A stretch of 64,000 nt of DNA, taken from NCBI RefSeq assembly GCF_018332715.1, contig NZ_BOQP01000001.1, forward strand, positions 124,001-188,000. Reading direction: 5' to 3'. Below the pieces are notes generated by a model, which was not told the origin of the DNA, did not search any database, and saw only the letters and a list, made by a program, of their open reading frames with translations. Positions 17,305 to 25,662 of the stretch are shown here, piece by piece. The stretch comes from Winogradskya consettensis. GTDB lineage: Bacteria > Actinomycetota > Actinomycetes > Mycobacteriales > Micromonosporaceae. The first letter of the stretch is position 1. Every line of letters starts with the position of its first letter. The translations under genes were made by a program, and so were the position numbers.

Positions 17305-18600
17305 ATGGTGATCGGCCTGGTGTGCCATGCCGGCCATCGTGCCCGGTTCGCCGAGGCCGCGCGCACCCTCACCGGCGTGACGTTCGCGTGGGCGATCTAC
17401 GAGCGCGAGGACGAGATCCGCGAGCGGGTGGCGGCTCTGCTGCGCGACCAGACCCTGGACGGGCTCCTGCTGGGCCTGGTTCCGTACGCCCGGAGCCGCG
17501 ACCTGCTCCCGCCCGCCCTGCCCGTCACGGTGACCCGCTCGGCGGCGCTCGACCTGGCCCTCGCCTGGTCGCGGGCGCGCGGCAACGGCTGGCCCGCCAC
17601 CCCGGTCAGCATCGACACGTTCACCCAGGAGACCGTCGACGAGGTCGCCACCGCGCTCGACCTGGACCGGTCGCTGATCGCCTGCCAGCCGTTCGACCCG
17701 GCGCAGTCGATCGCCGACGTCGTCGCGTTCCACCGGGACCGCGTGGCCGCCACCGGGGCGTCCTATGTGATCAGTGTGCGCACGGGGGTGGCCGCGGCGC
17801 TGGACGGGCAGGTGGCTGTCCTGAACGCGCTGGCGACGCCGGGGACCATCCGGGCGGACCTGCACGAGCTGGCTCTGCGCGTACGCAACAAGAAGGCCGA
17901 CGGTCAGCGCTTCGCCGCCGGTGTCTTTCTGGTCGCCTCCCCGCAGGAGAGTCCCGACCTGGACCGGGCGCGGGTGGGTCTGCAGCATCTGCTCATGAAC
18001 ACGCCCGAGTTCGCCGACGCGTGGATAGACAACCGGGGCCGCCGGGGAGTCGTCGTGTTCGCCCACGCGGCCCTGTTCGAGACGATCACCCACCAATGGG
18101 TCGGCCTGCCCGTCCTCGCCGAGATCCGGGACTCCCTCGGCATCCGGGCGGTGGCCGGTTTCGGCATCGGGGATTCCGCCCGGGTCTGCGTCGCCCTCGC
18201 CGAGCGGGCCGCCGCGCGCGCCGAGCAGGACGCTGATCCGGGCGCGTACCTCATCTCCGACAACGGCATGATGATCGGCCCGATGGGTGCCTCGGGGGTG
18301 CCGCTCACCTACACCTACCGCGAGCACGGCGGCATCGAGGCACTCGCCGCCCGGGTCGGGCTGAGCCCGGCCACCCTGTCCCGGCTCGCGGCGATCGAGC
18401 GCAGTCTCGGCGGACGCCCGGTCTCACCCGGCGACCTCGCCCGTTCGCTGGGCATCACCGACCCGAGCGGACGCCGGCTGATCCGCAAGCTCAGCGGGTC
18501 GGGGCTGGCGGTCGACGACGGCAGCTCGCAGGTACACCGCAAGGGCCGCCCGACCCGGCTCTACCGCCTCGCCATCACCGCAGCCCTGGATCCGGCCTGA
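17305..18600 (+). CDS. Transcriptional regulator of unrecognised family with C-terminal winged helix
   Basis: A 431-residue protein with no family name I can give. The last 75 residues look like a winged helix-turn-helix (VSPGDLARSLGITDPSGRRLIRKLSGSGLAV followed by a basic wing, HRKGRPTRLYRL). The N-terminal 110 residues start IGLVCHAGHRARFAEAARTL and may be a sensor. The centre has GIRAVAGFGIGDSARVCVALAERAAARAEQ, reminiscent of degenerate GGDEF/cyclase-like regions. ATG at 17305 with GGGAG seven bases upstream; longer readings would translate the operator. It is the first gene of an operon with the amidohydrolase and RidA (TGATG overlaps) and sits directly beside its presumed operator. I infer that it regulates itself, the deaminase and the ABC/GH20 operon. 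Confidence 0.6.
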   Translation: MVIGLVCHAGHRARFAEAARTLTGVTFAWAIYEREDEIRERVAALLRDQTLDGLLLGLVPYARSRDLLPPALPVTVTRSAALDLALAWSRARGNGWPATPVSIDTFTQETVDEVATALDLDRSLIACQPFDPAQSIADVVAFHRDRVAATGASYVISVRTGVAAALDGQVAVLNALATPGTIRADLHELALRVRNKKADGQRFAAGVFLVASPQESPDLDRARVGLQHLLMNTPEFADAWIDNRGRRGVVVFAHAALFETITHQWVGLPVLAEIRDSLGIRAVAGFGIGDSARVCVALAERAAARAEQDADPGAYLISDNGMMIGPMGASGVPLTYTYREHGGIEALAARVGLSPATLSRLAAIERSLGGRPVSPGDLARSLGITDPSGRRLIRKLSGSGLAVDDGSSQVHRKGRPTRLYRLAITAALDPA

Positions 18601-19811
18601 TGATCTACGACCTGGTTCTGCGGAGTGCGACGGTTCACGGTCACGGTGTCACCGATCTTGCCGTCCATAACGGACATATTGCCGCGATTGGCCCCGGCCT
18701 GTCCGGCCGTGTTTGGTCAGATCTGTCCGGCCTGGTGATCACGCCCGGCCTGGTCGACCTGCATACCCACGTCGGGCCCGGCTACTGGGGGATCGACCCC
18801 GACCCCATCGCCTGGCACACCGGCGTCACCACCTGGGTCGACGCCGGATCCGCCGGGGCGTACACCCTCTCCGGGCTGCGCCGGGTCGCCGACGCCGCGG
18901 CCGTCCGGGTGCCCGCGCTGCTCAACATCTCCGCCGTCGGGCTCGCCGGGCGGACGGGGGAGAGCCGCGACCTCGCCAACTGCGACGTCGCGCTGGCCAT
19001 CGACACGATCCAGGCCAACCGCGACCTGATCCGTGGCGTGAAGGTGCGCATCGACCGCGAAACCGTCGGCGACAACGGCGTCGAACCTCTGCGCCGGGGC
19101 CTGGCCGCCGCGTCGGCCTGCGACGTGCCGGTCATGGTCCACATCGGTGCCGCCCCGCCGGCTGTGTCCTCGGTTCTGGAGCTGCTGCGGCCTGGCGACA
19201 TCGTGACGCATTGCGCTTCCGGCATCGCCGCGCCGCTCGGGGATGCCGCGTCCGAGGCTTACGAGCGCGGGGTGCTGTTCGATATCGGTCACGGCTCGGG
19301 CGGGTTCGCGTTCGACGTTGCCGAGGGGCAGCTGGGGGCGGGGCTCCGGGCGTACACGATCTCGACCGATCTTCACGCACGCTCGCTGCACGGCCCGGTC
19401 TTTGACCTGCCCACCACGCTCATGAAGCTCGTCGCCATCGGCCTGCCCCTGCCTGACGCGATCGACGCGGCCACCGTGCACCCGGCTCGCGCCCTCGGGC
19501 TGCCCGGCGGCGTCATCGAGGTCGGCGCCCCCGCGGACCTCGCGGTCTTCCGCGTGGAGGAGGGCTCGTTCGAGGTTGTCGACGCCCACCGTCAGGTCCG
19601 CCACGCCCCGCTCCGGCTGATCAACAAGGCCACCTACGTCGGTGGCACCCTGCTGCCGCCGCGCCTGCCGGCTCCGCCACCGTCGTGGATCCCGCTCACC
19701 GAAGCCCAGCGGGCCGCCCTGACCCGCCGCGACAATGACATCCGCACCCTGCTCTCAGCCCCTCTGGTGGGCGCCGAGGACCTGGCCGAACAATTCCCGA
19801 GGAGCTCCTGA
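18600..19811 (+). CDS. Amidohydrolase, N-acetyl-D-amino-acid deacetylase type (COG3964-like)
   Basis: A 403-residue metal-dependent amidohydrolase. Visible ligands are H55 and H57 in DLHTHVGPG, the bridging lysine K148 in GVKVR, H181 in MVHIG, H204 in VTHCA and catalytic D257 in STDLHARS. The GYWGIDPDPIAWHTGVTTWVDAGSAG stretch, broken here only for reading, and the DIGHGSGGFAFD motif match the dihydroorotase-like subfamily whose studied members (for example Atu3266) hydrolyse acetylated D-amino-acid-like or acetyl-hydroxyacid substrates. With a D-amino-acid deaminase and RidA next to it, deacetylation of N-acetyl-D-amino acids is the likely role. ATG overlaps the regulator stop (TGATG). Confidence 0.8.
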   Translation: MIYDLVLRSATVHGHGVTDLAVHNGHIAAIGPGLSGRVWSDLSGLVITPGLVDLHTHVGPGYWGIDPDPIAWHTGVTTWVDAGSAGAYTLSGLRRVADAAAVRVPALLNISAVGLAGRTGESRDLANCDVALAIDTIQANRDLIRGVKVRIDRETVGDNGVEPLRRGLAAASACDVPVMVHIGAAPPAVSSVLELLRPGDIVTHCASGIAAPLGDAASEAYERGVLFDIGHGSGGFAFDVAEGQLGAGLRAYTISTDLHARSLHGPVFDLPTTLMKLVAIGLPLPDAIDAATVHPARALGLPGGVIEVGAPADLAVFRVEEGSFEVVDAHRQVRHAPLRLINKATYVGGTLLPPRLPAPPPSWIPLTEAQRAALTRRDNDIRTLLSAPLVGAEDLAEQFPRSS

Positions 19812-20191
19812 TGCCGAAACGCGCCATCATCACCGACAAGGCCGCCCCCGCCGGCGGCCCCTACTCCCACGCCGTCATCGCCGGCGACACCATCTACCTG
19901 GCCGGCGCGATCCCCGCCCTCCCCGACGGCACCCGCGTCACCGGCTCCTTCGCCGAGCAGGCCCACGCGGCGTTCAAGAACCTGGCCGCAACCGCCGAGG
20001 CCGCAGGCGCCAGCCTCGACGACGCCGTCCGCATCGGCGTCTACCTGCGCGACTTCGCCGACTTCCCCGAACTCAACAAGATCTACCCCGAATACATCAA
20101 GGGCGACAATCTCCCGGTACGCACCACGCTGCCGGTCGCCCTGGTCGGCTTCGACATCGAAATCGACGCCGTCCTCTACACGGGCGCCTGA
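19811..20191 (+). CDS. RidA-family enamine/imine deaminase
   Basis: A 126-residue YjgF/YER057c/UK114 protein that hydrolyses reactive 2-aminoacrylate and related imines released by PLP enzymes. The start AIITDKAAPAGGPYSHAVIAGD, the GAIP motif and the substrate-binding arginine in LPVRTTLPV are conserved. The ATG overlaps the amidohydrolase stop. In this operon it would quench the imine made by the D-amino-acid deaminase. Its last 16 bp overlap the end of the convergent interrupted gene. Confidence 0.93.
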   Translation: MPKRAIITDKAAPAGGPYSHAVIAGDTIYLAGAIPALPDGTRVTGSFAEQAHAAFKNLAATAEAAGASLDDAVRIGVYLRDFADFPELNKIYPEYIKGDNLPVRTTLPVALVGFDIEIDAVLYTGA

Positions 20192-20775
20192 TTCACCAAC
20201 CGCGCGATCCACAGCAGATCACGACAGAAGTGAGCCAGGTCCGGTTCCTGGCCGATGCGCCCCTGTACCTTCCGCAGCGCATCGGCCAGCACCCGGCGCT
20301 GCACATCCGCCGCCGCGTTTGCTCGTAAGCAGCGGGCCAGGGCGGCGTCGAGCTCCCGCAGGTCCGGATCGCTGAACGCTCCCGCCCGCTCGCGGCCCAT
20401 CTCCCGCTCCCAGAAGGTCAGCGAATACAGCTCGGCCCGCAGCTCCGCACCGAACCACACCGGCGGCCGCCCGTTCGGATTCAACTCCCCGGGTCGGGGC
20501 GCCCGCTGCCCGAGCCGCTTCTCCACCCGCCGCCGTTCGCTGTATCGCCGAACCTCGCCCTGCCACCCGGCCCGGCTGGCCGACAGCACCTCGAGCGCCC
20601 GGAGCAGTGCGGCCTCATCCCGCTGATACGTCCCGGCCAGCTCCTCCAGAAATTCCAGCGACGCATGGAATCCGATCGGATGGTAGATCTACACACACGA
20701 CCGCAATGCCGAAACCCGATGCTTGAACGGCAGGCCCGGATCCCGCACATGCCTGGCGTACGCGCTGAAACTCAC
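20176..20775 (-). pseudogene. Hypothetical gene interrupted by an in-frame amber codon
   Basis: Reading the minus strand from a GTG at 20775 (two bases after the TPR-gene stop) gives VSFSAYARHVRDPGLPFKHR, then a few residues, then a TAG at 20689-20691. The same frame continues without a break for another 170 codons (IYHPIGFHASLEFLEELAG and onward) to a TAG at 20176-20178. The acidic and basic composition and third-position GC are coding-like on both sides, so a single-base change of a CAG or GAG codon is the simplest reading. The product family is unknown to me; the C-terminal 130 residues are helical and charged (FWEREMGRERAG, DLLWIARLVN). It could be a real nonsense mutation, a sequencing error, or two pieces, with the downstream one starting at an internal GTG near 20589. 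Confidence 0.6.
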
Positions 20776-20777
20776 GA

Positions 20778-21302
20778 TCAGGACCGCACATCAGCCTCAG
20801 GATCAGCAGCCGGATCAGGCTCCACCAGCAACCGCGCGTAGTTCGCCATCGACCGCTGATACCGCGGCAGATGCGGAGCCAACGCCGCGACAGCGATCGA
20901 CACGGCCTCCCGCTCCCGCCCCGCATCGGTCAGCACCAACGCCAGCACCGCGGCCACCGCATCGGAGAGCTCATCAGCGGGCAGCGCCCGCTCCGCCTCC
21001 AGAAGGGCGATACTCCGCTGCAGGTCACCGACGTTCCGCAGCGAACTGGCCAACTGAATCGAAGCCCGCCGCCGCCGGTATCCGGTCAACCCCAGCTCGA
21101 TCGCCTGCGTATAGAGCGGAACCGCGAGATCACTGTGCCCGGTCGAGTCGAGCGAACAAGCCCGCTCGAACAACCCCACCGGATGCTCCGGATCGAGCTC
21201 CTTCACCAGCTCCTCGATCAGCATGAGGAACTCCGCCTCCGACCGCTCATCGATCGAGGCCCAGGCCGCGGTCACCCGCTCTTCCCATTCCGTAGTGATC
21301 AT
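20778..21302 (-). CDS. Tetratricopeptide-repeat protein (TPR_5-like)
   Basis: A 174-residue, entirely helical protein with TPR-like repeats: PVGLFERACSLDSTGHSDLAVPLYTQAIELGL, SIQLASSLRNVGDLQRSIALLEAER and AVAAVLALVLTDAGREREAV (each a helix pair). Small TPR proteins of this size are common in actinomycetes, with unknown partners. ATG at 21302 follows a G-rich Shine-Dalgarno (GGAGGGTGGGGGG); reading further upstream is possible but gives unlike sequence. The amber-interrupted gene starts two bases after its stop, so the pair is probably an operon. Confidence 0.75.
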   Translation of the reverse strand: MITTEWEERVTAAWASIDERSEAEFLMLIEELVKELDPEHPVGLFERACSLDSTGHSDLAVPLYTQAIELGLTGYRRRRASIQLASSLRNVGDLQRSIALLEAERALPADELSDAVAAVLALVLTDAGREREAVSIAVAALAPHLPRYQRSMANYARLLVEPDPAADPEADVRS

Positions 21303-21490
21303 CCCCCCACCCTCCCACGCCACGCGGGGTGACGCCTGCGAGTAACGGGCCGCCGGAAAGCGAGCATCACCCGTGAGTGGGGTTCGGGTTGACGGTCGCC
21401 GGTGGTTGCTGGTCGGATGGCGGGAGCGTCGCAGTGCGCCCGGTTCGGAGGCCGCCGTGGGCATGGAGGCGTGGGGCCAAGGGGATTTCC

Positions 21491-21943
21491 TTGGAGACAT
21501 CAGGGGAGTACGCGCGCTTTCTCGCGTACGGGAATCAGCTTGTGGAAGTGCATCTCAGCTTGCGTGAAATGCTTGCGGATCTGCGCGACGGGGTGGTGCC
21601 CGACGATGAGCTCGCGGTGTTCTGCCTTTCCTTCTGCACCGCGGTGACCAGGCATCATGTGGGTGAGGACCGGGAGGTTTTCCCGGTGCTGGCTGCCCGG
21701 CATCCCGAGTTGCGCTCCTTTTTGGACGCTCTGCAGCGCGACCATGTGGTGATCGCTTCCATTCTCGGGCGGTTGAACGACCTGGTGGGGGATTCCGTAA
21801 AGCTGGGGCAGGAGCTGGATGGGCTTGCCGCGGTGCTGGAGACGCACTTCATCGGGGAGGAGAAACGGTTGGCGGGGGTGCTCAATGCCCTGGACCCTTC
21901 CGTGGGATTGACCCCTCTCACCGAGGCCGTAGAGTTTCGGTAG
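21491..21943 (+). CDS. Hemerythrin-like HHE-domain protein
   Basis: A 150-residue four-helix protein of the hemerythrin cation-binding family. Potential di-iron ligands are H21, H55/H56 with E59 (RHHVGEDREVFP), H85 (RDHVVI) and H119 with E123 (ETHFIGEEKRL). Such proteins bind oxygen, sense redox state or protect against peroxide and nitric oxide. I use the TTG at 21491 because AGGGG lies six bases upstream and the reading METSGEYARFLAYGNQLVEVH gives a compact HHE domain. An upstream start at 21377 would add 38 residues of poor quality. Confidence 0.85.
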   Translation: METSGEYARFLAYGNQLVEVHLSLREMLADLRDGVVPDDELAVFCLSFCTAVTRHHVGEDREVFPVLAARHPELRSFLDALQRDHVVIASILGRLNDLVGDSVKLGQELDGLAAVLETHFIGEEKRLAGVLNALDPSVGLTPLTEAVEFR

Positions 21944-21989
21944 CACTCAGTGCGGTGAATGTCGCTTTGCGTTACTTGGATGGTGGGCG

Positions 21990-22319
21990 TTGGGCGCTGA
22001 TCTGCGGGACAGGATCGGGAAACGGCATCGGGAGCTGGTCTCCCGGCATGAGCTTCTGGGGCAGGGGAACGGTGATGAGGGGCGGGTGTTCGACGCCACC
22101 AACGAGCTGATGGTCGTGCTGGACGAGGCCGCTTCCCGGGCGGCCCGGTTCCGGCGGCTGGCCGCGCTCATCCTGGTGCTGCTCGCCCTGGTCGTCGCGG
22201 GGCTGGTCGTCGTGCGGCTGCTGGCGTCGCCGGGGTTGATCGCCGCGGTGGTCATCCTCGCTGCCGCCGTCGGACTGTGGCTCACGGCTATGCCCAAAAG
22301 AAAGCGGAGGGGTCGATGA
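21990..22319 (+). CDS. Small membrane protein with two transmembrane helices
   Basis: A 109-residue protein I do not recognise. A charged N-terminus (about 55 residues; ELMVVLDEAASRAARFRR) leads into two helices, AALILVLLALVVAGLVVVRLL and GLIAAVVILAAAVGLWLTA, and ends in KRKRRGR. Both ends are therefore predicted to be cytoplasmic. The start is a TTG after TGGTGGGCG and is uncertain. Its stop overlaps the start of the coiled-coil gene (ATGA), which ties the two functionally. Confidence 0.6.
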   Translation: MGADLRDRIGKRHRELVSRHELLGQGNGDEGRVFDATNELMVVLDEAASRAARFRRLAALILVLLALVVAGLVVVRLLASPGLIAAVVILAAAVGLWLTAMPKRKRRGR

Positions 22320-23299
22320 CCAGCAGTACTGACACCCCGGCCGACCTGATCCGGGTGAGTGACGCCCTGCGCAACGAGTTCCAGCGCAAGATGAACACGA
22401 TGCGCCGCCAGCTCGATCAGGAGCACAAGCAGGCCGCCGAGACCGCCGAGACCCGCTACCAGGATCTGGTCGGCCGGGTCGACGCGCGGGATGCCCAGCT
22501 GGCCCAGATCGTCGACGCGTACGACGAGATCCGCCGGCAGACCGATGGTGAGTTGCGGGGTGCGCGGCAGGCCATCGCCAGGCTGGCGGGTGAGGTTCAT
22601 CTGCTGGAGGGGCGGCTGCGGCTGGAGCAGGGGGTGCAGCCCGTCGACCTGGACGTCGTTCCGGACGAGCTGACCCGGCTCGTCGCCCAGGTGCGGGCCG
22701 CCGAGCAGCTCAGGGCCGCGATGCTGGACGACGCGGGGCGGGGCGGGCTCGAGGCCGTGCTGACGGCGTACACGCAGGGGGAGCGGCGGGCGGCGGAGAG
22801 CCGGGCGCGCGCGTTCGAGGCCAGTCGCCTGCTTGCCGGCGCGACGGTCAGGAGTCGTGCCTTCCGGAAGGCGGCGGCCGCGTACAGGCTCCACTGGGGA
22901 CAGTTTCGTGCCACCGAGCGGGAGCTGGCCGCGAAGGCCGACGACCTCGAGCGGGCCGAGGTGGCGCTGCGGCGCGACGCCGAGTTGCACGAGGCCTACC
23001 GGGTGCAGCGCGGCGGTGATGTTGTCGCCGACCTCAGCGCGCACCTGCGGCGGCGGGTGGACATCGCGGTGGAGACGCACGCGCTGTTCCCTGCCTGGTT
23101 CACGATCACCGAGCTGGGACACCGGCCGAGCGCCGGGCACTCCGGCGAGTGGCGGGAGACGGCGACACAGGTGCTGCTCTACCGGATCACGTACGAGATC
23201 ACGCACGGAGTGCTGGCTCTCGGCGAAGCGCCTGCGGAGGGTTATCAGGCCGGGCGTCACGCGGAGGTGCTGGCCGCACTGCGACGATTGGACGAATGA
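22316..23299 (+). CDS. Coiled-coil protein of unknown function
   Basis: A 327-residue protein dominated by long charged helices from residue 15 to about 250 (for example FQRKMNTMRRQLDQEHKQAAETAE and FRATERELAAKADDLERAEVALRRDAELHE). A C-terminal domain follows (ALFPAWFTITELGHRPSAG to WRETATQVLLYRITYEITHGVLALGE). GGAGGGG before the ATG at 22316 is a strong Shine-Dalgarno. It overlaps the 2-TM gene upstream and the ComB-like gene downstream by four bases each, so the three form one translational unit. No enzymatic motif is visible; a scaffold at the membrane with the 2-TM protein is a guess. Confidence 0.7.
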   Translation: MTSSTDTPADLIRVSDALRNEFQRKMNTMRRQLDQEHKQAAETAETRYQDLVGRVDARDAQLAQIVDAYDEIRRQTDGELRGARQAIARLAGEVHLLEGRLRLEQGVQPVDLDVVPDELTRLVAQVRAAEQLRAAMLDDAGRGGLEAVLTAYTQGERRAAESRARAFEASRLLAGATVRSRAFRKAAAAYRLHWGQFRATERELAAKADDLERAEVALRRDAELHEAYRVQRGGDVVADLSAHLRRRVDIAVETHALFPAWFTITELGHRPSAGHSGEWRETATQVLLYRITYEITHGVLALGEAPAEGYQAGRHAEVLAALRRLDE

Positions 23300-24033
23300 G
23301 AGCCGATTTCGAGTGGGGGCCGGCCGGTGCCCGGCTGCTGGCGCCGCGGGCGAGCATCGTCGCGGTGGTCGATGTGTTGTCGTTCACCACGGCGCTGACC
23401 GTCGCGGTCGAGCGGGGGATCGCCGTGCGGCCCTATCCCTGGCGGGATGCCGGTGCCGAGGAGTTCGCGCGGGAGCATGACGCGACCCTGGCGGTGGGCC
23501 GCAAGGAACCTGGGGTGGTCAGTCTCTCGCCGGCGACCATCATGGGCAGCTCGGGGATCGAGCGGCTGGTGCTGCCCTCCCCGAACGGCGCGACGATCTC
23601 GGCGCAGCTGGCGGAGAGTGACGCGACGATCATCGGGGTCTCGCTGCGTAACGCGCCTGCGGCTGCGCGGTGGAGTTGCGAGCGGCTGCGGGAGGGCCAG
23701 AGCATCGCGGTGATCGCTTCCGGCGAACGATGGCCGGACGGGTCGTTGCGCCCGGCGGTCGAGGACCTGTGGGGTGCGGGGTCCTTCCTGCATCATCTGG
23801 TACGCGGGGGAGCGCTCGAGTTGTCCCCGGAAGCGGAGGCCGCGCTGGCCGCGTACGACAGGGCCGAACCGGGCCTGACCACCGCCATGCGTGCCTGCAG
23901 AGGCGGCATCGAGCTGCGGGAATACGGTTTTCCCGAGGACGTCGAAGTCGCCGCGCAGGCCGGTGTCGCCGACGTGGTCCCGGTCCTGACCGACGGCTGG
24001 TACGTGGCGGATTCAGTAGCCCAAGTGCTCTGA
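23296..24033 (+). CDS. ComB-like 2-phosphosulfolactate phosphatase family protein
   Basis: A 245-residue member of the ComB family, acid phosphatases first known from archaeal coenzyme M synthesis and also found in bacteria that make sulfolactate. Recognisable stretches are VVDVLSFTTALTVAVERG (nucleophile region), LPSPNGATISAQL, GERWPDGSLRPAVEDLWGAGSF and the closing VLTDGWYV. The start ATG overlaps the coiled-coil stop. No ComA- or ComC-like gene is nearby, so the substrate here is open. Confidence 0.8.
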   Translation: MRADFEWGPAGARLLAPRASIVAVVDVLSFTTALTVAVERGIAVRPYPWRDAGAEEFAREHDATLAVGRKEPGVVSLSPATIMGSSGIERLVLPSPNGATISAQLAESDATIIGVSLRNAPAAARWSCERLREGQSIAVIASGERWPDGSLRPAVEDLWGAGSFLHHLVRGGALELSPEAEAALAAYDRAEPGLTTAMRACRGGIELREYGFPEDVEVAAQAGVADVVPVLTDGWYVADSVAQVL

Positions 24034-24126
24034 TCTGGAGGATTGCGACACGCGAGGCGACTTGGCTGGTGCCCGCTCCGCCGGTCGGGGATGGTGAGGC
24101 GGTCACACACAGTCAGGAGAAATGCC

Positions 24127-25662
24127 ATGCGTAAGTGGTGGCCGCTCATCACGGTCTGCCTCGGCACCTTCATGCTGCTCATCGACGTCACCATCGTGAA
24201 CGTCGCTCTGCCGCAGATGGCGCTGGACCTGCACACGTCGTTCACGGCCCTGCAATGGGTCGTCGACGGCTACGCCCTGTCACTGGCGGTGCTGCTGCTC
24301 GGTGCCGGGGCGCTCGGGGACCTCTCCGGGCACCGGCGGCTCTACATCGGCGGGCTGGTCGTCTTCGCGCTGGCCTCGCTCGCCTGCGGGCTGTCCACCG
24401 GCCCCGAGACGCTGATCGCCGCCCGGGTCGTGCAGGGCATCGGCGCCGCAGCCATGTTCACCACGACGTTCGCGCTGCTCAACGGGGCTTATCAGGGGCG
24501 GGAGCGCGGGGTCGCGTACGGCGTCTGGGGCGGCGTCTCCGGTGCTGCCGCCGCCGTCGGCCCGATCCTGGGCGGGCTGCTCACCGAGGGGCTCAACTGG
24601 CGCTGGATCTTCCTCGTCAACCTGCCGCTGAGCATCGCCGCGGTGGTGCTGTCGCTGACCGTGCTCAAGCCCGATCACGGTGAGCGCCGGGGCCGTTTCG
24701 ACGTGCCCGGGACCATCACGTTCACCGTTGCCGCCACCGCGCTGACGCTCGCTGTCATCAGGGCGAACGACGAGGGGTGGACGGCGTTCCCGACGTGGGG
24801 GCTGCTCGTGCTGAGCGGGCTCGCGCTGATCGCTTTCGTGCTGGTCGAGCGGCGGTCGGCGTACCCCATGCTGGATCTCGCTCTGCTGCGCAACCGCTCG
24901 CTGGCCGGCATCCTGATCGCGGCGCTGCTGGTCAACGTGGCCGCGTTCGCAGCCTTCACCTACACCTCGATCTGGCTGCAGTCGCTCACCGGGCTGTCAC
25001 CGATCCAGGCCGGGCTGACCGGGCTGCCGATGTCGCTGGTCTCGGTCGTGGTGTCGGGCATCGTCGGGTCGAAGCTGCACGGCCGTTCGCCGCGGCTGAT
25101 CATCGGCGGCGGCATGCTGCTGATCGGTGCGGGGTCGGCGCTGTGCGCGCTGCTGCTCGGCCCGGACTCGAGCTGGCCGGCTCTGATCGCCGGCTACGCG
25201 GTCATCGGCATGGGCGTCGGCCTGGTCATGCCCACCCTGGCCGACTCGGCGATGGCCGCCGTGCCCCGGGAGCGCAGCGGCATGGCGGCCGGGGCGATCA
25301 CGACCGCGCGGCAGCTGGGCTTCGCGATCGGCATCGCGGTGCTGGGCACGGTCTTCGCGTCCCGCACCCAGGATCACCTCGCCGACAAGGGTGTCGCCGA
25401 TCCGGCCGGGACCGCGCACGGGCTCGCCGCCGGGCAGGCCGGCAAGATCCTCGCGGCTGTCCCGGACGCCGGCCGGTCCGCGGTCGACGCCGTCCTGCGT
25501 GCCGCGGCGGTCGCCGGTCTCGACGCGGGCTTCCTGGTCGCGGCGGTCGCGGGCATCATCGGCGGCATCGCCGTCCTGGTGCTCGTCCCTTCCCCGTCAC
25601 GCGAGCGGGCCGCGGAGAATCCCGTTGTCGACGAGCGAGACAGCCTGCTTGACGCGCGTTAA
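24127..25662 (+). CDS. MFS drug exporter, EmrB/QacA (DHA2, 14-TM) type
   Basis: A 511-residue proton-driven efflux protein. The DHA2 signatures are present: LIDVTIVNVALPQMALDL in helix 1, LGDLSGHRR in loop 2-3, and motif C GPILGGLLTEGLNWRWIFLVNLP. Fourteen helices are predicted, with an Ala/Pro-rich C-terminus. ATG at 24127, seven bases after AGGAG; another ATG lies four bases upstream in a different frame. Its last 66 bp overlap the end of the convergent regulator gene. Confidence 0.9.
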   Translation: MRKWWPLITVCLGTFMLLIDVTIVNVALPQMALDLHTSFTALQWVVDGYALSLAVLLLGAGALGDLSGHRRLYIGGLVVFALASLACGLSTGPETLIAARVVQGIGAAAMFTTTFALLNGAYQGRERGVAYGVWGGVSGAAAAVGPILGGLLTEGLNWRWIFLVNLPLSIAAVVLSLTVLKPDHGERRGRFDVPGTITFTVAATALTLAVIRANDEGWTAFPTWGLLVLSGLALIAFVLVERRSAYPMLDLALLRNRSLAGILIAALLVNVAAFAAFTYTSIWLQSLTGLSPIQAGLTGLPMSLVSVVVSGIVGSKLHGRSPRLIIGGGMLLIGAGSALCALLLGPDSSWPALIAGYAVIGMGVGLVMPTLADSAMAAVPRERSGMAAGAITTARQLGFAIGIAVLGTVFASRTQDHLADKGVADPAGTAHGLAAGQAGKILAAVPDAGRSAVDAVLRAAAVAGLDAGFLVAAVAGIIGGIAVLVLVPSPSRERAAENPVVDERDSLLDAR

